A stretch of DNA of 64,000 bases from the NCBI GenBank assembly GCA_028716385.1, contig JAQUPX010000003.1, positions 124,001-188,000 of the forward strand, read 5' to 3'. Source of the stretch: a bacterium (GTDB lineage: Bacteria; Hydrothermota; UBA3073; JACQXS01; JAQTXJ01). The position numbers and the translations under genes were made by a program. Of the stretch, positions 8,306-16,334 are shown piece after piece (position 1 is the stretch's first letter; every line of letters begins with the position of its first letter). The notes beneath the pieces were generated by a model. That model saw only the letters and a program-made list of their open reading frames with translations, had not been told where the DNA came from and did no database searches.

Positions 8306-10999
8306 TTAGATTTCCTCTTTATTTGAAGGAATTTTTCCGAAATCCAAACTAAATTGTGCACCCGGCATATCCGATAAACGTTCTCTACTATTGGTTAAGT
8401 ATATATCTCCCTCCATGGATTGCATATAGTATTTACAAATATATAAACCTAAACCACTTGGAGGGTCTTTTAAGCTATAACCCGGCTGAAATAAATAAGG
8501 AAGAATTGACTTGCCAATATTCTGCGCATTATCTGCAACAATAATAGTTCTATATTTAGAATCCAAATGTATCTTTATTTTCCTATTAGTTGCTGTACCA
8601 TAATTCAGCCAATAACAACTATTTTCAAATAAATTGGAGAAAATTTGGATTGTAGCGCCGTATCTTGCAAAAACTTGAAAATCTTGCTCGCTATCAAGTT
8701 CAAAGGTAATATTCAATATGTTAAATTTGTTTTTAAACACTTCAAAAACAAAATTAATAGATTTTGCAATATTAAATTCTATTTTACTCTCATTGCGAAT
8801 AACTCTTGTGGGATTTAAACGACTAAGTTCAGTTTTAATAGAATTGGAAACATCTTTCAATTCTTCCAGTTTGTTCTTATCTATTTTACCCTTTTTTAAT
8901 ATTTCATTTACTCCATAGTAAAAATTAGAAGTTATCTTTGCAATTTCATGCACGGAAACTGCAATTGCTAACCCAAATCCTGCCTGTTCCGTCAGCAACT
9001 CTTTTTGGTTAATGATTAAATCAAGACTTTCTTGTAAATTCTTTAGGGACCTTTCTAAATTAATAAGTTTCCCTTCTCTTTGGTCTGGAGTCCCAAGTTC
9101 ACTAAGAATTGAAAAAGTGTCTTCAATTATAGGATATTTTTCTCTAATGTTGCTCACAATTTTTTCACTTTGTTTAGAGAAATTTTTTAAAACTTTGGGA
9201 TCTTTGATTATATCTCCCGTCAATTTGTCATACTTATCTCTTTTGCCTCTAAATTCATTTTCTATGATAGTTGTTATTATAGGACGAATCAAATTAACTA
9301 AATCATTATATGCTTTATTCTTTATTAATCCTTCCCTATCCGTTTTATCTATTAAATCTAAATTGTTAATTTGATCAATCTCGAGGTTTCCTATCATATT
9401 GTAATAAGAAATTCTAAAACCTTGTTTTATGTGCCTTGTTTTCAATTTTAACCAATCTATTTCTGCTCCCCATTCGGCAGGGAAAATATTTATTCCATCC
9501 CTGTATATAGAAATTCCCCCAAAGTTATCTAAATAACCAGTAAAATTTTTTTTGTTGGGACCGTCAATCCAAGGCTCGCTGCGATACCATACATCTAAAT
9601 GTATATAAAATTCTCCGCATTCCGGTTTTCTGAAATCGTCATCTTTTTTCCAATAACTTATTTGTCCTTTTTTTAAATCATAACTTTCATCACTAAATTT
9701 TTCAACTACCATTGGCATATTCGGAGAAGGAGTAAAAATTAAAGTATAATCTAAAATCCCGTTTTCATTTACCAACCCATCAAAACTAAAAGCCGAAGGA
9801 ATTTTATTTGCAAGACTTTCATCTTTCAAATCAGGAAGTTGAGGACACTCGAGAAATGCTTTAAACTGACTTTTTTTATCTTGCAAGGAATTAGGATTTG
9901 GACTTGGTGAATTGAGACGAATTATAGATAAATTTAATTCTTCTATAGTATTCCTATCCCAACAAAATTCTTCCCTACTTCCATATACAATCATTTGTGT
10001 GCCGGAATTTGTTTTCCCATAATTCCTTGAAGGTTTTTGTCGAGTAATATTAACTCCAATAGAATCTAAATCTATCTTATCGCTTGAGATATTATCAAAA
10101 ATATCCCAATTGATTTTCAATACATATTCATAATCTAAATCTTTTACTTTTGTTTTAATAATTAAATTCCTACCTAATCTGTTGGTTGCAAATCTTCCAA
10201 CACCTTTTTCCCCCAATGGAATACGCCCTTTATATTCTTTTTTTAATTCCTCGGCAAAGCTCTTATATGTTCCTAATGTATCTGCTTCAATTGCTTTTAA
10301 TTTCTCCTTTTTTAATCTTTCTTTTATATTGGTTTTCAATGTGGATGCTGGTCTTAACCATCCATTTTCTATTGCCTCTTTTGTCATTCCTATCCCGTCA
10401 TCTTCAATTACTATAACTGGCCCGGCATATTCTTTAAATTGGAAGAGAGAAGCATCTATTTTAGGGAGAGTGTCAACTTTTTCAATTATAACTTTACAAT
10501 AAGTTGCTCCTGCATCATAGGAGTTCTTAATTAACTCTAATATCCCAACTTTCTCGGAAGCAATTAATTGTTCTCCTAAAACCTTTATTAGGTGTGCATC
10601 TGCTTTAAAATTTAATTGAATACCGCCGTCTAAACATATTTCTTCCAATGTTTCTTTTGATATTTGTCTGACAGCATTTTGTGGATTATAAAACGGTGGT
10701 TTTTCGCGAGGTTCGTTCTCATTCTCAAAAGGGACAGGGACAGAAAATGGCTTAAAATCAATTATCTCAACAAAATAGAAATCCGGTTCTCTTTTGTCTT
10801 CAAAAGGGGCTTTTTTTATTTTTCCATATCCGTAATATTCTCCTTTGCCGTTTTTGCGAGGTTCATAATAGACAAATTCAATATTGGGTTTTGATAGAAA
10901 GTTTAAATATTTTTTAGGAAAGTGGTAAAATTTACCTGTAAAATCATTATACTCTGAACTTTCTCTATACTGATCTAATACTAGAAAAGTATTCGCCAT
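8306..10999 (-). CDS. Multi-domain GHKL ATPase/histidine-kinase-like sensor
   Basis: An 897-residue protein, first gene of the operon. Residues 1-100 (FYHFPKKYLNFL, FVYYEPR, YYGYGKI, FKPFSVPVPF) resemble the PUA/EVE-like domain I remember at the N-terminus of many HNH endonucleases. Residues about 125-600 form a MutL/Hsp90/MORC-type GHKL unit: N box ELIKNSYDAGA (155-165), G1 EDDGIGMT (199-206), G2 GEKGVGRFAT (263-272). Residues about 600-720 are helical with an H-box-like SVHEIAKI (His684). Residues about 735-890 form a second, histidine-kinase-type GHKL domain: N box SNLFENSCYW (788-797), a degenerate G1 VADNAQNIG, and GLGLYICK (850-857). Two ATPase modules and a kinase-like dimer helix, upstream of a receiver and a methylase, suggest a DNA-state sensor that signals by phosphotransfer or conformational change. 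No transmembrane segment was seen. Confidence 0.75.
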   Translation of the reverse strand: MANTFLVLDQYRESSEYNDFTGKFYHFPKKYLNFLSKPNIEFVYYEPRKNGKGEYYGYGKIKKAPFEDKREPDFYFVEIIDFKPFSVPVPFENENEPREKPPFYNPQNAVRQISKETLEEICLDGGIQLNFKADAHLIKVLGEQLIASEKVGILELIKNSYDAGATYCKVIIEKVDTLPKIDASLFQFKEYAGPVIVIEDDGIGMTKEAIENGWLRPASTLKTNIKERLKKEKLKAIEADTLGTYKSFAEELKKEYKGRIPLGEKGVGRFATNRLGRNLIIKTKVKDLDYEYVLKINWDIFDNISSDKIDLDSIGVNITRQKPSRNYGKTNSGTQMIVYGSREEFCWDRNTIEELNLSIIRLNSPSPNPNSLQDKKSQFKAFLECPQLPDLKDESLANKIPSAFSFDGLVNENGILDYTLIFTPSPNMPMVVEKFSDESYDLKKGQISYWKKDDDFRKPECGEFYIHLDVWYRSEPWIDGPNKKNFTGYLDNFGGISIYRDGINIFPAEWGAEIDWLKLKTRHIKQGFRISYYNMIGNLEIDQINNLDLIDKTDREGLIKNKAYNDLVNLIRPIITTIIENEFRGKRDKYDKLTGDIIKDPKVLKNFSKQSEKIVSNIREKYPIIEDTFSILSELGTPDQREGKLINLERSLKNLQESLDLIINQKELLTEQAGFGLAIAVSVHEIAKITSNFYYGVNEILKKGKIDKNKLEELKDVSNSIKTELSRLNPTRVIRNESKIEFNIAKSINFVFEVFKNKFNILNITFELDSEQDFQVFARYGATIQIFSNLFENSCYWLNYGTATNRKIKIHLDSKYRTIIVADNAQNIGKSILPYLFQPGYSLKDPPSGLGLYICKYYMQSMEGDIYLTNSRERLSDMPGAQFSLDFGKIPSNKEEI

Positions 11000-11108
11000 G
11001 CTTTATTTATAGTATTACAATATTATGAAAATTGCAAGAAAAAATTGAAATATCTACAATTAAGATTAGAAAAATTTATTTACGGTAGATAAGTAACTAA
11101 TGGTTTGC

Positions 11109-11366
11109 CTACCTATTTCTAACAAGTTCCCATTTTTTTGTGGCACGATTTAGTTTTATCTTGCCTTCTCTTTTTAAAGTTTGCTGAGTATTTCTAACGG
11201 TATGTTCCCATTCTGTTCCCCTCCCATGGGCACAAGGTATAGTATCGTCGCAATCTTCAGGATATCGTCTCTTTATTGCTGTATATATATCTTGTGTTTC
11301 TGTTGGATGAATAGACAAGATATTTTCAACCTCTCTTTTAAACCTTTGATATTGATCGGATGGCAT
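11109..11366 (-). CDS. Small winged-helix-like protein
   Basis: 85 residues. The C-terminal half, EWEHTVRNTQQTLKREGKIKLN....WEL, has the helix-helix-wing pattern seen in small DNA-binding modules attached to restriction enzymes (a short helix, then LKREGKI, then a beta wing ending in Trp). A Cys pair and His (DCDDTIPCAHG) sit in the middle. It lies 109 bases upstream of the ATPase operon on the same strand and could be its regulator or specificity accessory; this is inference. The function is not otherwise recognised. Confidence 0.6.
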   Translation of the reverse strand: MPSDQYQRFKREVENILSIHPTETQDIYTAIKRRYPEDCDDTIPCAHGRGTEWEHTVRNTQQTLKREGKIKLNRATKKWELVRNR

Positions 11367-11475
11367 TTATAACCCCCTAAAATATTATTAGCGATATGTA
11401 GTATTATTAAAGTAAGAAATGGGAAAAGTCAAGTTTTTGACAAAAAAGTGCGTACTTATTACTTTCCTTCTATTG

Positions 11476-11697
11476 TCAATCAGTTGAATATTTAGCAATT
11501 TTTTCTTTTATGCCGTCCCAATCCACTGGTCCATTACCAAAGAAGCTTTTGAAATTATCTTTTAACCATTCGTAATAATCGTCTTCTGTGTATTTACAGA
11601 AAGTCTCAACAAGCGCTTTCATAGGAATATCTTTCGGTATTTCAATCCCTTCTAATTCTTCTTCTAAAAAATCTTTAACTACTTTTCTGTCAAGCAT
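11476..11697 (-). CDS. Small acidic protein, function unknown
   Basis: 73 residues, acidic and mostly helical by eye (VVKDFLEEELEGIEIPKDIP, DDYYEWLKDNF). No family recognised. The start overlaps the end of the preceding gene by 8 bases, which supports it as a real, co-translated gene. It is the last gene of a three-gene overlapping cluster downstream of an HNH endonuclease. Confidence 0.55.
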   Translation of the reverse strand: MLDRKVVKDFLEEELEGIEIPKDIPMKALVETFCKYTEDDYYEWLKDNFKSFFGNGPVDWDGIKEKIAKYSTD

Positions 11698-11938
11698 TGT
11701 TCTCCCAATTATAATAGATTCCCATTACTTTATTATACATTTCTGTTTCAAAGCATTCCTCCCATTTATCTTTTTTTAATTTAGCACCCAAAATATTACC
11801 TAAATGTACCTGTGCAAAAAGTAAAAACTCTCTTCTTTTAACTATTTCAGGTGGGTATGGGCCATCAAATACTGGTTTGTTTTCATGAATCTCATAGTAA
11901 TTCTTCTTATATTCTCTATCTATTTGTTGTTTTGTCAT
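11690..11938 (-). CDS. Small helical protein, paralogue of the 16335-16598 gene
   Basis: 82 residues, no known family. It shares a spaced pattern with the protein at 16335-16598: an N-terminal EY(K/E)K..YE(I/V) region, then P...RRE.LL.AQ..LGNIL.AK...DK.EE...E and a C-terminal YY.W. The two therefore belong to one undescribed (to me) small family with two members in this island. It overlaps both neighbours (4 bases upstream, 8 bases downstream), so it is translated with them. Partners and role are unknown. Confidence 0.6.
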   Translation of the reverse strand: MTKQQIDREYKKNYYEIHENKPVFDGPYPPEIVKRREFLLFAQVHLGNILGAKLKKDKWEECFETEMYNKVMGIYYNWENNA

Positions 11939-12237
11939 TTCTTTGTCTTATTAGTATTTTTTTTACTATTCAATAACAGCACATATTCCCAGTCAATACG
12001 GTTTTCACATTCTTCACATATTGGTTTATCTGCATCGGCAACAAGTTCTTCCTCTCTACTATACATCTTCTTTTTTTTGTCCCATTTCCAATAAACCATA
12101 CCCAATAGTCTTTGTGAAATCTTGTTCATCGGTTGATCACATTCTGGACAAATGAATTTTCCATCAGCGTTTTTGGGAAATTCCGTTGTAATCTTCCGAG
12201 AGGATTTTCCCATTCGTCGGTTGGTTTGTTTTTTCAT
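11935..12237 (-). CDS. Small zinc-ribbon-like protein
   Basis: 100 residues with two Cys pairs, CPECDQ (about residues 30-33) and CEEC (about 74-77), which would form a treble-clef or zinc-ribbon site. The N-terminus is basic (KKQTNRRMGKSSRK), as in nucleic-acid-binding proteins. It follows the HNH endonuclease gene by 24 bases and overlaps the next gene by 4 bases (ATGA). No specific family was recognised; a DNA or RNA role is plausible but not shown. Confidence 0.6.
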   Translation of the reverse strand: MKKQTNRRMGKSSRKITTEFPKNADGKFICPECDQPMNKISQRLLGMVYWKWDKKKKMYSREEELVADADKPICEECENRIDWEYVLLLNSKKNTNKTKK

Positions 12238-12261
12238 AATACTTTACTGTTTTATTAGAAA

Positions 12262-13212
12262 TTAGTTTGCAAGTATAATCTTTTCTTTTTTAATTTGTTC
12301 TTCTCTTTCAATAGCCCATTGTTCTACTTTCTGTAACAATACAGGATCGTTTAGATGCCCTTCATTTTCAAGATGTTCATTAAGTCCATTTTTGTAGACA
12401 AATACAAGTTTATTTCTATCAAAAATAGGATCCTCTCGATGAATTATTCTATGATGATTAGGGCAAACAACTATTAAATTGTTGCTATGGTCCATTCCTC
12501 CCCTTAAAATCCAAAGTATATGATGAGTTTCAGAATAAGGGTGTTCGTAACCTTCTTCGAGAAAATCATGTCCACATATTTGACATTTAAAACTATAAAA
12601 TTCCTTAAGCAGACAAGGTAATTCTGCATTACGCTTAATTTCCTTGTGTGCAGGAACAGTAGTCCAGTTAATTTGATTCGGATTGCTTTCAACTATTCTA
12701 TCATTATTTTTAATTGCTGCCAAAAGGGCATATTCCTTATCAATAGCAGAGTCCCTAAGAGCTGTATGTATTTTATCTCCGATACTTTCTCCTTTCAAGG
12801 GAATCCCTATAAGATAAAACATAACCTTATTTACGTCTTCAGATTTTATTATCATAGGGTTTGTTTGTCCGCTGTAGTTATTAATAAGATTCAATTTTTC
12901 CAAAGAAAAGGGAATAGTAGAAGTCATTCCATTGCAGTGCAGAATCCAATGCCAGGTTTTTCCGGCATTAGGCCAATAATATTTACTAATCGCTCCGTCA
13001 TAGTCTTGTTCGTAATGGTCAAAATACAGGGCAAATTCTATTCTCGAATTTCTTTTATCAAATTTGTCGGCATCTGAAGCTACTAACTGAAGAAGAAGGA
13101 CATCACCTTTTTGAATTTCCGGATTTCGCGGTTTTGAATCAAGAGCAAATTTCCAACTGTTAATACATTCGGTAATTTGAGTTGACCGGACATTTAGACG
13201 CCATATATTCAT
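12262..13212 (-). CDS. HNH endonuclease with possible EVE/PUA-like N-terminal domain
   Basis: 316 residues. The C-terminal third is a zinc-containing HNH nuclease: CQIC at 210-213, ETHHI (His230/His231), an Asn in DHSNN, then CPNHH (250-254) and His258. The N-terminal 130 residues (MNIWRLNVRS, KGDVLLLQLVA, WHWILHCNG) look like an EVE/PUA-type module, a fold used elsewhere to read modified bases; that part is inference from pattern only. HNH enzymes with such readers are typical modification-dependent restriction enzymes. It is the first gene of the minus-strand series leading to the ATPase-receiver-methylase-Vsr operon. Confidence 0.75.
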   Translation of the reverse strand: MNIWRLNVRSTQITECINSWKFALDSKPRNPEIQKGDVLLLQLVASDADKFDKRNSRIEFALYFDHYEQDYDGAISKYYWPNAGKTWHWILHCNGMTSTIPFSLEKLNLINNYSGQTNPMIIKSEDVNKVMFYLIGIPLKGESIGDKIHTALRDSAIDKEYALLAAIKNNDRIVESNPNQINWTTVPAHKEIKRNAELPCLLKEFYSFKCQICGHDFLEEGYEHPYSETHHILWILRGGMDHSNNLIVVCPNHHRIIHREDPIFDRNKLVFVYKNGLNEHLENEGHLNDPVLLQKVEQWAIEREEQIKKEKIILAN

Positions 13213-13375
13213 ATATCTTTCGCTATTCTATTTCTACATTTTAAAAAGTCAATAGATTTTGGCAAATACTAGTAATTCATTGTAATTAAGGAGTAATACA
13301 TTGTAACTGATTGAGGTTTTTCTCCGCCTGAGGCGGATTATCCAGCATAGCTGGGATATCCGAGAGGGGAAAACT

Positions 13376-13546
13376 TCAAACAGAAAAAGGATTAACTGTT
13401 GTAACAGAACCATCTGATAGTTCAAAATAAATTTTGCCGTTTTTGGCGTAGACAATTGGCAAACCTTTGCGATGATTCTCCTGTTGCGCTTTCTTTACTG
13501 CCCGGGCAGCAATCCTTTCTATCTTACATAAAAGCTCTTTTTTCAT
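13376..13546 (-). CDS. Small antitoxin-like partner of the zeta-like kinase
   Basis: A 56-codon gene: MKKELLCKIERIAARAVKKAQ, then a stretch reading GLPIVYAKNGKIYFELSDG, ending PFSV. The pattern (helix rich in Lys/Arg, then G(I/L)P.VY..NGK(I/L)Y(Y/F)EL..G) matches small proteins I remember as frequent neighbours of zeta-like AAA kinases. It lies 53 bases downstream of such a kinase on the same strand. Its 3' end abuts a TCCGCCTGAGGCGGA/CCAGC repeat cluster. An overlapping ORF in another frame at 13249-13455 is a repeat artefact. Confidence 0.7.
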   Translation of the reverse strand: MKKELLCKIERIAARAVKKAQQENHRKGLPIVYAKNGKIYFELSDGSVTTVNPFSV

Positions 13547-13599
13547 TTAATTATATAAAGTGTTATTCTATACACTTTTGACCCCTTTGTCAAATATTT

Positions 13600-14181
13600 T
13601 TAAGAATTCAAATCTTTTTTAAAAATAGAAAAAAACTGTTCGCTGAGTATTTTGTAATTTTCGTTTTTCCCTGTGGCAGTAAGAATAGGTTTTTTGCCGC
13701 CATTATAGAATATTGTCCAATCGTCTACAATTTTTCGATAAAAATCCCAAAAGTTTTCTTTGCTTCTATAAAACCTACGAATAACTTCTTTTTCCGGTAC
13801 CGAGTGCCCCCCGTTCTTAACCCGAATTTGTATCCTGTCAATAGAGACTTCCGGGCTATCAACAAAAAAGTAAATAATAGAAATTTTATACCCGTTTTGT
13901 TTGGCTGTAGGTATTATGTTTACTAAGTATTTACCGGCTAACGTTGTTTCTAGGGCAATAGATACACCTTGTTTTATATAGTTATGCAATTCCGAAAGAA
14001 ATATTTTTCCTGCTTTAAGTCTTGTGCTTGATAGGTCAACATTATCAGAACTAATGGATTTTGCTATTTCATCAGCATTAAGGAATTTCAAGTCAAAATC
14101 TTTTAATAAATCTTTGCTGATAGTTGTTTTTCCTGTGCCATTAGCTCCGGCAATAATAAATATGCGTTTATTTGTTGGCAT
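13600..14181 (-). CDS. Zeta-toxin-like P-loop kinase
   Basis: 193 residues. Walker A motif GANGTGKTT at 12-20, NADEIA at 35-40, then ALETTLAG, IIYFFVDSPEVSIDRIQIRVKNGGHSVPEKEVIRRFYRS-type segments typical of the zeta toxin/AAA family. Known zeta toxins phosphorylate UDP-N-acetylglucosamine; members of this shorter branch are less well characterised, so the substrate is uncertain. With the small downstream gene it forms a toxin-antitoxin-like pair. The order (kinase first) is the reverse of classical epsilon-zeta. Confidence 0.78.
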   Translation of the reverse strand: MPTNKRIFIIAGANGTGKTTISKDLLKDFDLKFLNADEIAKSISSDNVDLSSTRLKAGKIFLSELHNYIKQGVSIALETTLAGKYLVNIIPTAKQNGYKISIIYFFVDSPEVSIDRIQIRVKNGGHSVPEKEVIRRFYRSKENFWDFYRKIVDDWTIFYNGGKKPILTATGKNENYKILSEQFFSIFKKDLNS

Positions 14182-14247
14182 AATTTATAGTAAAACAAAT
14201 TATAATGTGAAATAAAACAGTGTCAAGGAAAAGACAGAAAACAGAGA

Positions 14248-14280
14248 GATTCTTCTCCGCCTGAGGCGGATCAGAATGAC
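14248..14280. repeat. Nested hairpin repeat
   Basis: GATTCTTC, then TCCGCCTGAGGCGGA, then TCAGAATGAC. The outer arms match the GATTCTTCACTTCGTTCAGAATGAC-type repeats at 38027 and 45798, but the tip has been replaced by a different palindrome family. Confidence 0.75.
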
Positions 14281-14328
14281 AAATAATTACTTAATATCCT
14301 AATAACTATTACACTAATACCCTAATAA

Positions 14329-15396
14329 CTAATATCCTTTACTTCTTATCTCCCAGTGCCCACCCTTGTCCGGACCAACGCGCTTTATTTTTCCGAGTTT
14401 TATTAATCTTGTTAGATGGTATTTTACTCCGTCTTCAGTAATGTTTCCTATTCTTTTAGCAAGTTCCTTTCTGGTAATCTCTGAGTTTTCTTTTATCAGA
14501 ACAAGGATTTTCTGGGTAGTTTTCTGGGTAGTTTTCTGGGTAGTTTTCTGGGTAGTTTTCTGCGAAGCAACTTCTTGCTTTATCAGTTGCTCCCCTTTTT
14601 CCTTAATCTCTTTCATTTGCGAGCGAAGCCCTTCAACAAAATAACTTAGCCATAGAGTCATATCCATATTATTATTTCTTACAGACTGGATGGCTTGATA
14701 ATAAGCCGGTCTGTTCTTATCATAATACTCAGAAATCGTAAAAAGCCGTTTGAAATCATAACCGGTTTTGTAGAGAATAAGCGTTGATAAAAGTCGGGCA
14801 GTCCTTCCATTCCCATCAAGAAACGGATGAATATGCACAAACTGAAATTGAGAAATGCCGGCAACAAGAATAGGCGATATATCCTCCGCTTTATTTACCC
14901 AATCTATAAATTCCCGCATTAAATCCGAAACTTTTGAAGGTAGAGGTGGAGTATAAATAACCTGACGGGTCAAGGAATTAACAACATAATTCTGTACCTT
15001 GCGATAATTTCCCGGACTTGCCTGATTACCGCGAACACCTTTTACTAAAATCTTATGCAGCCTTTGAATAAATGCTTCTGTGACATAGTTTTCTTTGCCC
15101 AGATATCCGGAAATAAAATTCATTGCTTCTTTATAGTTCAAAAGTTCTTTTCTGTCATCTAATCGAATACCTTTTATATATTTCCCCTCTATGATATTTC
15201 TTGCTTGCTCTAAGTTTAACTCTGTCCCTTCGATATGCGTGGAATAATGCGTTTCCAGTATAAGCGCTTCTTTTTGTATATCCGTAAACCATTCGTCTTT
15301 AAGTTTTATTGCATCAAGAAAACCTCTTACACGCTCTATTTCAACAAGTCCCTTATTAATTTTTGATGTTATGGTGAATTTCGGTTTAAAAGACAT
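14329..15396 (-). CDS. Fic family protein with C-terminal winged helix
   Basis: 355 residues. The Fic active-site loop HPFLDGNGRTAR is at 190-201, complete with catalytic His and the phosphate-binding GNGR. The inhibitory motif STHIEG, (S/T)xxxE(G/N), is at 52-57, placing it among Fic proteins with an N-terminal inhibitory helix. Fic enzymes transfer AMP (or related groups) to protein hydroxyls. Residues 281-296 are four KTTQ-type repeats acting as a linker, followed by a winged-helix domain (residues about 297-350: SEITRKELAKRIGN..EDGVKYHLTRLIKLGKIKRVG). This Fic-wHTH layout is common in mobile and accessory regions, where it is usually thought to regulate its own gene or to act as a toxin-like module. 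Confidence 0.9.
   Translation of the reverse strand: MSFKPKFTITSKINKGLVEIERVRGFLDAIKLKDEWFTDIQKEALILETHYSTHIEGTELNLEQARNIIEGKYIKGIRLDDRKELLNYKEAMNFISGYLGKENYVTEAFIQRLHKILVKGVRGNQASPGNYRKVQNYVVNSLTRQVIYTPPLPSKVSDLMREFIDWVNKAEDISPILVAGISQFQFVHIHPFLDGNGRTARLLSTLILYKTGYDFKRLFTISEYYDKNRPAYYQAIQSVRNNNMDMTLWLSYFVEGLRSQMKEIKEKGEQLIKQEVASQKTTQKTTQKTTQKTTQKILVLIKENSEITRKELAKRIGNITEDGVKYHLTRLIKLGKIKRVGPDKGGHWEIRSKGY
14512..14559. repeat. 12-bp coding repeat in the Fic gene
   Basis: Four tandem copies of CTGGGTAGTTTT, encoding (Lys-Thr-Thr-Gln)4 on the minus strand. The unit is a multiple of three, so changes would keep frame. The peptide resembles the Thr-Thr-Gln linker in the receiver-like protein, although the DNA unit differs. 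Confidence 0.9.
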
Positions 15397-15911
15397 TATA
15401 ATTTTCCTCTTAAACTAGCCCTTATTTCTGACAGGTCTTAATTAATCTATCTTCTTAAAATACTCTGCAAAAGAAATCTTGTCAAATGGTTTTTAAGAAA
15501 ACCAATATAGGAGATTAGAAAATAGTTAATCGTGTCCTGCGCTACGCTTCTGGATAGGAATCCCTAATTGCTAAAGCTTCAAGGGCTTCCTATATTAGTT
15601 AAACGGGAAAGAAAATTCATTACGGACGAATAAAATGGATTCCCGCTTTCGCTCCGCCAGAGATGGATTAGAATGACAAATGGTAGGAGCAAATGTTCCG
15701 GTCTACCCCGACAATTTGAGGGGTAAAAAATAAATTGACTTTTGAGGGAGAGAAATTTAATATGGAAAATATGATAAAAGCAAAGAAAAGAGATTGGATT
15801 TTACTTGCAATAGTAATACTTAATTAAAGATACGATAAATAAAGAGAAAAAGATGAAGAGACAAAAAAGTTCCTCGCGCAAAGTCGCAAAGCCGCAAAGG
15901 AGAAGACATAT
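15397..15911. repeat. Spacer with degenerate repeats and a 21-codon ORF remnant
   Basis: A chimeric palindrome (GATTCCCGCTTTCG joined to a TCCGCCAGAGATGGA arm and ending GAATGAC) lies at 15638-15677. At 15762-15827 an ATG-led frame (MENMIKAKKRDWILLAIVIL plus one residue) stops abruptly. It resembles the start of a small membrane protein and may be a fragment. The left inverted repeat of the GxxExxY cassette follows. Confidence 0.5.
15873..15891. repeat. Left inverted repeat of GxxExxY cassette
   Basis: CTCGCGCAAAGTCGCAAAG is an exact inverted match to 16300-16318. The adjoining bases (CCGCAAAGG) continue the CGCAAAG-type word. Confidence 0.85.
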
Positions 15912-16289
15912 ATGAATGAGAATGAATTAGCAAAAATTATAGTAGATAAAGCATTTCAGATACATAAAGATATGGGACCCGGTTTATTAGAAAGTGTTTA
16001 CGAAATCATTTTATCTAAAGAGTTAGAAAAAGCAGGATTAACAATAGAATGCCAAAAACCTATTCCAATAAAATATAACGAATATGAAATTGACAATGGA
16101 TTCAAAGCCGACATAGTTGTTAATAACCTTGTTATTATTGAATTAAAATCCATAGAAACAATTGCTCCTGTTCATAAAAAACAACTATTGACATACTTGA
16201 AATTAAGCAATAAAAAATTAGGTTTATTGATAAACTTTGGTGAAAATTTAATAAAAGATGGTATCCACAGAATGGTTAATAATCTTTAA
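15912..16289 (+). CDS. GxxExxY protein
   Basis: 125 residues of the GxxExxY family: the signature GPGLLESVYE gives the Gly-x-x-Glu-x-x-Tyr core near residues 23-30, and a PD-(D/E)xK-like core follows (FKADIVVNNLVIIELKS). The structural resemblance to nuclease folds is established for the family, but a biological function is not. It is on the opposite strand to the rest of the island and sits alone between inverted 19-bp CGCAAAG-type repeats. I remember members of this family often occurring with such repeats, so the gene plus its repeats may behave as a small mobile cassette. Confidence 0.85.
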   Translation: MNENELAKIIVDKAFQIHKDMGPGLLESVYEIILSKELEKAGLTIECQKPIPIKYNEYEIDNGFKADIVVNNLVIIELKSIETIAPVHKKQLLTYLKLSNKKLGLLINFGENLIKDGIHRMVNNL

Positions 16290-16299
16290 AACTTAGCGC

Positions 16300-16318
16300 C
16301 TTTGCGACTTTGCGCGAG
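16300..16318. repeat. Right inverted repeat of GxxExxY cassette
   Basis: CTTTGCGACTTTGCGCGAG is the exact reverse complement of 15873-15891, starting 10 bases after the GxxExxY stop codon. Confidence 0.85.
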
Positions 16319-16334
16319 AATATTCCGTATTCTG

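Noticed and set aside
13249-13455. 68-residue minus-strand ORF
   Set aside because: It overlaps the better-supported 56-codon antitoxin-like gene in another frame and part of it is repeat sequence.
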